Origin: JANQKX01 sp039028695
GTDB taxonomy: Bacteria > Pseudomonadota > Alphaproteobacteria > Kiloniellales > Kiloniellaceae
Direction: 5' to 3'
Assembly (NCBI GenBank): GCA_039028695.1
Contig: JBCCHN010000195.1
Location: 1-6,200, forward strand
Length of the DNA stretch: 6,200 bases
Shown here: positions 4,188 through 6,200 of the stretch, piece after piece
How the letters are laid out: each line of letters opens with the position of its first letter
How positions within the stretch are numbered: position 1 is the stretch's first letter
Notes under the pieces: generated by a model
Database searches by the model: none
Seen by the model: the letters and a program-made list of their open reading frames with translations, nothing else
Told to the model about the DNA's origin: nothing
Translations under genes and position numbers: made by a program

Positions 4188-6200
4188 ATGACAACGGATA
4201 GATCAAAATTTGTGGAGGACTTTCCTCACAAGGTCATTGAGATCGAGCATTGTTGGATTCCCATGCCTGACGGAACGCGCCTTTCTGCGAGAATCTGGAT
4301 GCCGGAAAACGCCGAAACTTCGCCTGTGCCGGCCATTCTCGAATACATCCCCTACCGCAAGCGGGATGGCACTCGGCTAAGGGACGACTGTCGACACCGT
4401 TATTGGGCGGGACATGGCTATGCCTGTGTCCGGCTGGATATTCGCGGGACCGGTGACTCCGAAGGCCTGATTGCAGACGAATATCCAAAAATCGAACAAG
4501 ATGACGGCGTGGCCGCTATCGCCTGGCTCGCAGATCAGCCATGGTGTTCAGGGGCGCTTGGCATGACCGGCATTTCCTGGGGCGGCTTCAACGCCTTACA
4601 GGTGGCGGCCCGGCGCCCGCCGGCCCTGAAGGCCATCATCACCCATTGCTCCACCGATGACCGCTATGCTGATGATGTCCACTGCATGGGCGGCTGCCAA
4701 CTGACCGACGGATTTTTTTGGGGCTCCAGTTTTTATCATTTCATGACCCGGCCGGCCGACCCGGAAATCGTCGGCGCGGGGTGGCGCGACGACTGGATCA
4801 AACGGCTTGAAAATTGGCAACCGCCGGCCTCTCACATTTGGATGCAGCACCAGCGCCGCGATGACTATTGGCGGCATGGATCGATCTGCGAAAACTACGA
4901 CGATATCCAATGTGCGGTTTTTGCCGTTGGTGGATGGGAAGATGGCTATTCCAATGCTGTCCCCAGATTGCTTTCTAACTTAAACTGTCCGGTAAAAGGC
5001 CTGGTCGGCCCCTGGGGGCACAAGTACCCTGAACAGGGAATCCCGGGCCCTGCAATCGGTTTTTTGCAGGAGGCCTTGCGCTGGTGGGACCATTGGCTGA
5101 AAGGCCAAGACACCGGGATCATGGCAGAGCCAGCCTACCAGGTCTTTATGCAGGACTATGTCCGCCCGGATGCAAACCTCAAGTCGGTGCCAGGTCGCTG
5201 GGTGAGCGAGGCCTCTTGGCCTTCGCAAAATATCGCGCCGTTGACCTTGGTCATCGATCAATCGGGCCTGTCGGAGAGTGCTGCGGGCGAATGGGTCCTG
5301 CATCATAGTTCGCTCCAGTCCATCGGGGCCGCAGGGGGCAGCTGGTGCCCCTATGGCTTAGGCGGCTCCAGCCCGGACCTGGCCATCGATCAACGCGAGG
5401 ACGATGCCCGCTCCCTGGTGTTTGACGGCACGCCCCTTGAGGCGCCACTGGAGCTGCTGGGAGCACCACTCCTCTCCTTGGAGATCAAAAGCGATCAGCC
5501 CCAAGGGTTTATTGCCGCTCGGCTCATGGATGTCGCGCCGGATGGCACCTCACGGCGGATTAGCTTTGGGATCTTAAACCTGACCCACCGGCAGGATCAT
5601 GAAAACATTGAAGACATGCCGGCCGGCGAATGGGTCAAAATTGACATTAAACTCAATGATTTAGCTCATCGGTTGGCGCCTGGCCATCATCTGCGGCTTG
5701 CCGTCTCGACGGCTTATTGGCCCATGGTCTGGCCAGGGCGGGAGGCCCTTGAACTCGCCGTCAAAACCGGCACCAGCCATCTGACACTACCGCAACGGAG
5801 CCCAAGGCCGGATGATGGCAAAGACCCCTTCGGCCCGGTGGAAATGGCGCCTCTGGCCGCGTCGGAGGGCATAGAGCCCGCCCGCTCGTCCAGAATCATC
5901 GAGCGGGACCTCGCTAGCGGAACCTGGACCATGCGCTTGGTGGAAGATGGCGGTCTAAACTACATCCCCGCGATCGCCCTAGAGGTCGCCGATGGGATGA
6001 CCTGCAGCTATCAAATTCAGGAAAATGACCCTCTATCGGCAACAGCCGAATGGCGACGGCATACCCTGAGGCGCCGTGCCGGCTGGAACATCGAGATTGA
6101 CTCTGTCACCCGGGTCCGGGCCACAAAAACGGATTTCCTTGTGGATACGGATGTGGATGCCCGGGAGGACGGGATCTCTATCTTCAGTAAGGCTTGGCGC
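4188..6200 (+). CDS. CocE/NonD-family serine hydrolase (X-Pro dipeptidyl-peptidase S15-type), C-terminus cut by window
   Basis: This is an alpha/beta hydrolase of the cocaine esterase / alpha-amino acid ester hydrolase / X-Pro peptidase group; 671 codons are open to the window edge. The nucleophile elbow is G128-I-S130-W-G-G, the acid is D252 in GGWEDGYSN, and the catalytic His is H278 in GPWGHKY. Y56 (EYIPYRKRDG) fits the oxyanion Tyr, and DIRGTGDSEG (84-93) is a family hallmark. The hydrolase domain with its helical cap covers about 20-310. A jelly-roll C-terminal domain follows, to about 570, ending a HLRLAVSTAYWPMVWP stretch and NYI-type strand. A further 100-residue tail contains QENDPLSATAEWRR, as in the long (about 670-680 residue) subfamily. 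The last residues resemble the normal end of that subfamily, so little is missing. There is no signal peptide, so a cytoplasmic location is expected. ATG 4188 follows AGGGGAG (4171-4177) at a 10-base spacing. It is divergent from the oxygenase gene. Amide or ester cleavage is likely; the substrate is unknown. Confidence 0.9.
   Translation, partial: MTTDRSKFVEDFPHKVIEIEHCWIPMPDGTRLSARIWMPENAETSPVPAILEYIPYRKRDGTRLRDDCRHRYWAGHGYACVRLDIRGTGDSEGLIADEYPKIEQDDGVAAIAWLADQPWCSGALGMTGISWGGFNALQVAARRPPALKAIITHCSTDDRYADDVHCMGGCQLTDGFFWGSSFYHFMTRPADPEIVGAGWRDDWIKRLENWQPPASHIWMQHQRRDDYWRHGSICENYDDIQCAVFAVGGWEDGYSNAVPRLLSNLNCPVKGLVGPWGHKYPEQGIPGPAIGFLQEALRWWDHWLKGQDTGIMAEPAYQVFMQDYVRPDANLKSVPGRWVSEASWPSQNIAPLTLVIDQSGLSESAAGEWVLHHSSLQSIGAAGGSWCPYGLGGSSPDLAIDQREDDARSLVFDGTPLEAPLELLGAPLLSLEIKSDQPQGFIAARLMDVAPDGTSRRISFGILNLTHRQDHENIEDMPAGEWVKIDIKLNDLAHRLAPGHHLRLAVSTAYWPMVWPGREALELAVKTGTSHLTLPQRSPRPDDGKDPFGPVEMAPLAASEGIEPARSSRIIERDLASGTWTMRLVEDGGLNYIPAIALEVADGMTCSYQIQENDPLSATAEWRRHTLRRRAGWNIEIDSVTRVRATKTDFLVDTDVDAREDGISIFSKAWR

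Noticed and set aside
4596..4910. Minus-strand open frame of 104 codons, and others within 4980-5932
   Set aside because: They are antisense to the CocE/NonD hydrolase, whose frame is continuous with an intact catalytic triad.
1..6200. Mobile element, CRISPR array, tRNA or toxin-antitoxin signals
   Set aside because: I saw no terminal inverted repeats with a transposase, no regularly spaced identical repeats, no tRNA-like cloverleaf, and no small paired genes.

Overview
The window reads as chromosomal DNA of a Gram-negative, probably heterotrophic proteobacterium. The evidence is a family 5 periplasmic binding protein with a twin-arginine-type export signal, a GC content that looks slightly above 50 percent in coding regions, and tight gene packing. 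An alphaproteobacterium fits best in my judgement, but nothing in the window proves it. I see no phage, insertion sequence, CRISPR, tRNA or rRNA signal.

Layout. Four genes lie on the minus strand and one on the plus strand, diverging from a control region at about 4075-4187. Reading leftward from that region, the order is: an iron/2-oxoglutarate oxygenase of the HalD/BesD-like kind (3226-4074), a cytoplasmic serine hydrolase of the beta-lactamase/6-aminohexanoate-dimer-hydrolase (NylB) fold (2022-3182), a 221-base AT-rich regulatory gap, an oligopeptide/dipeptide-type ABC transporter substrate-binding protein (244-1800), and the N-terminus of the cognate DppB-like permease (1-174, cut by the window edge). 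Reading rightward is a CocE/NonD-family serine hydrolase (4188 onward, 671 codons without a stop, cut by the window edge close to its natural end).

How the genes may work together (inference). The neighbourhood looks like a small uptake-and-processing module. The ABC transporter would import a peptide-like or amide/ester-containing amino acid derivative. Two unrelated serine hydrolases without signal peptides would cleave its amide or ester bonds in the cytoplasm. The oxygenase, which keeps the full His-x-Asp...His iron triad, would hydroxylate a small amino-acid-like substrate. The substrate cannot be read from the sequence. The most interesting points are the oxygenase, which resembles a family that includes amino acid halogenases but carries the hydroxylase-type Asp, and the divergent control region. 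In that region two overlapping dyad symmetries cover a perfect TATAAT box that also settles where the oxygenase starts.
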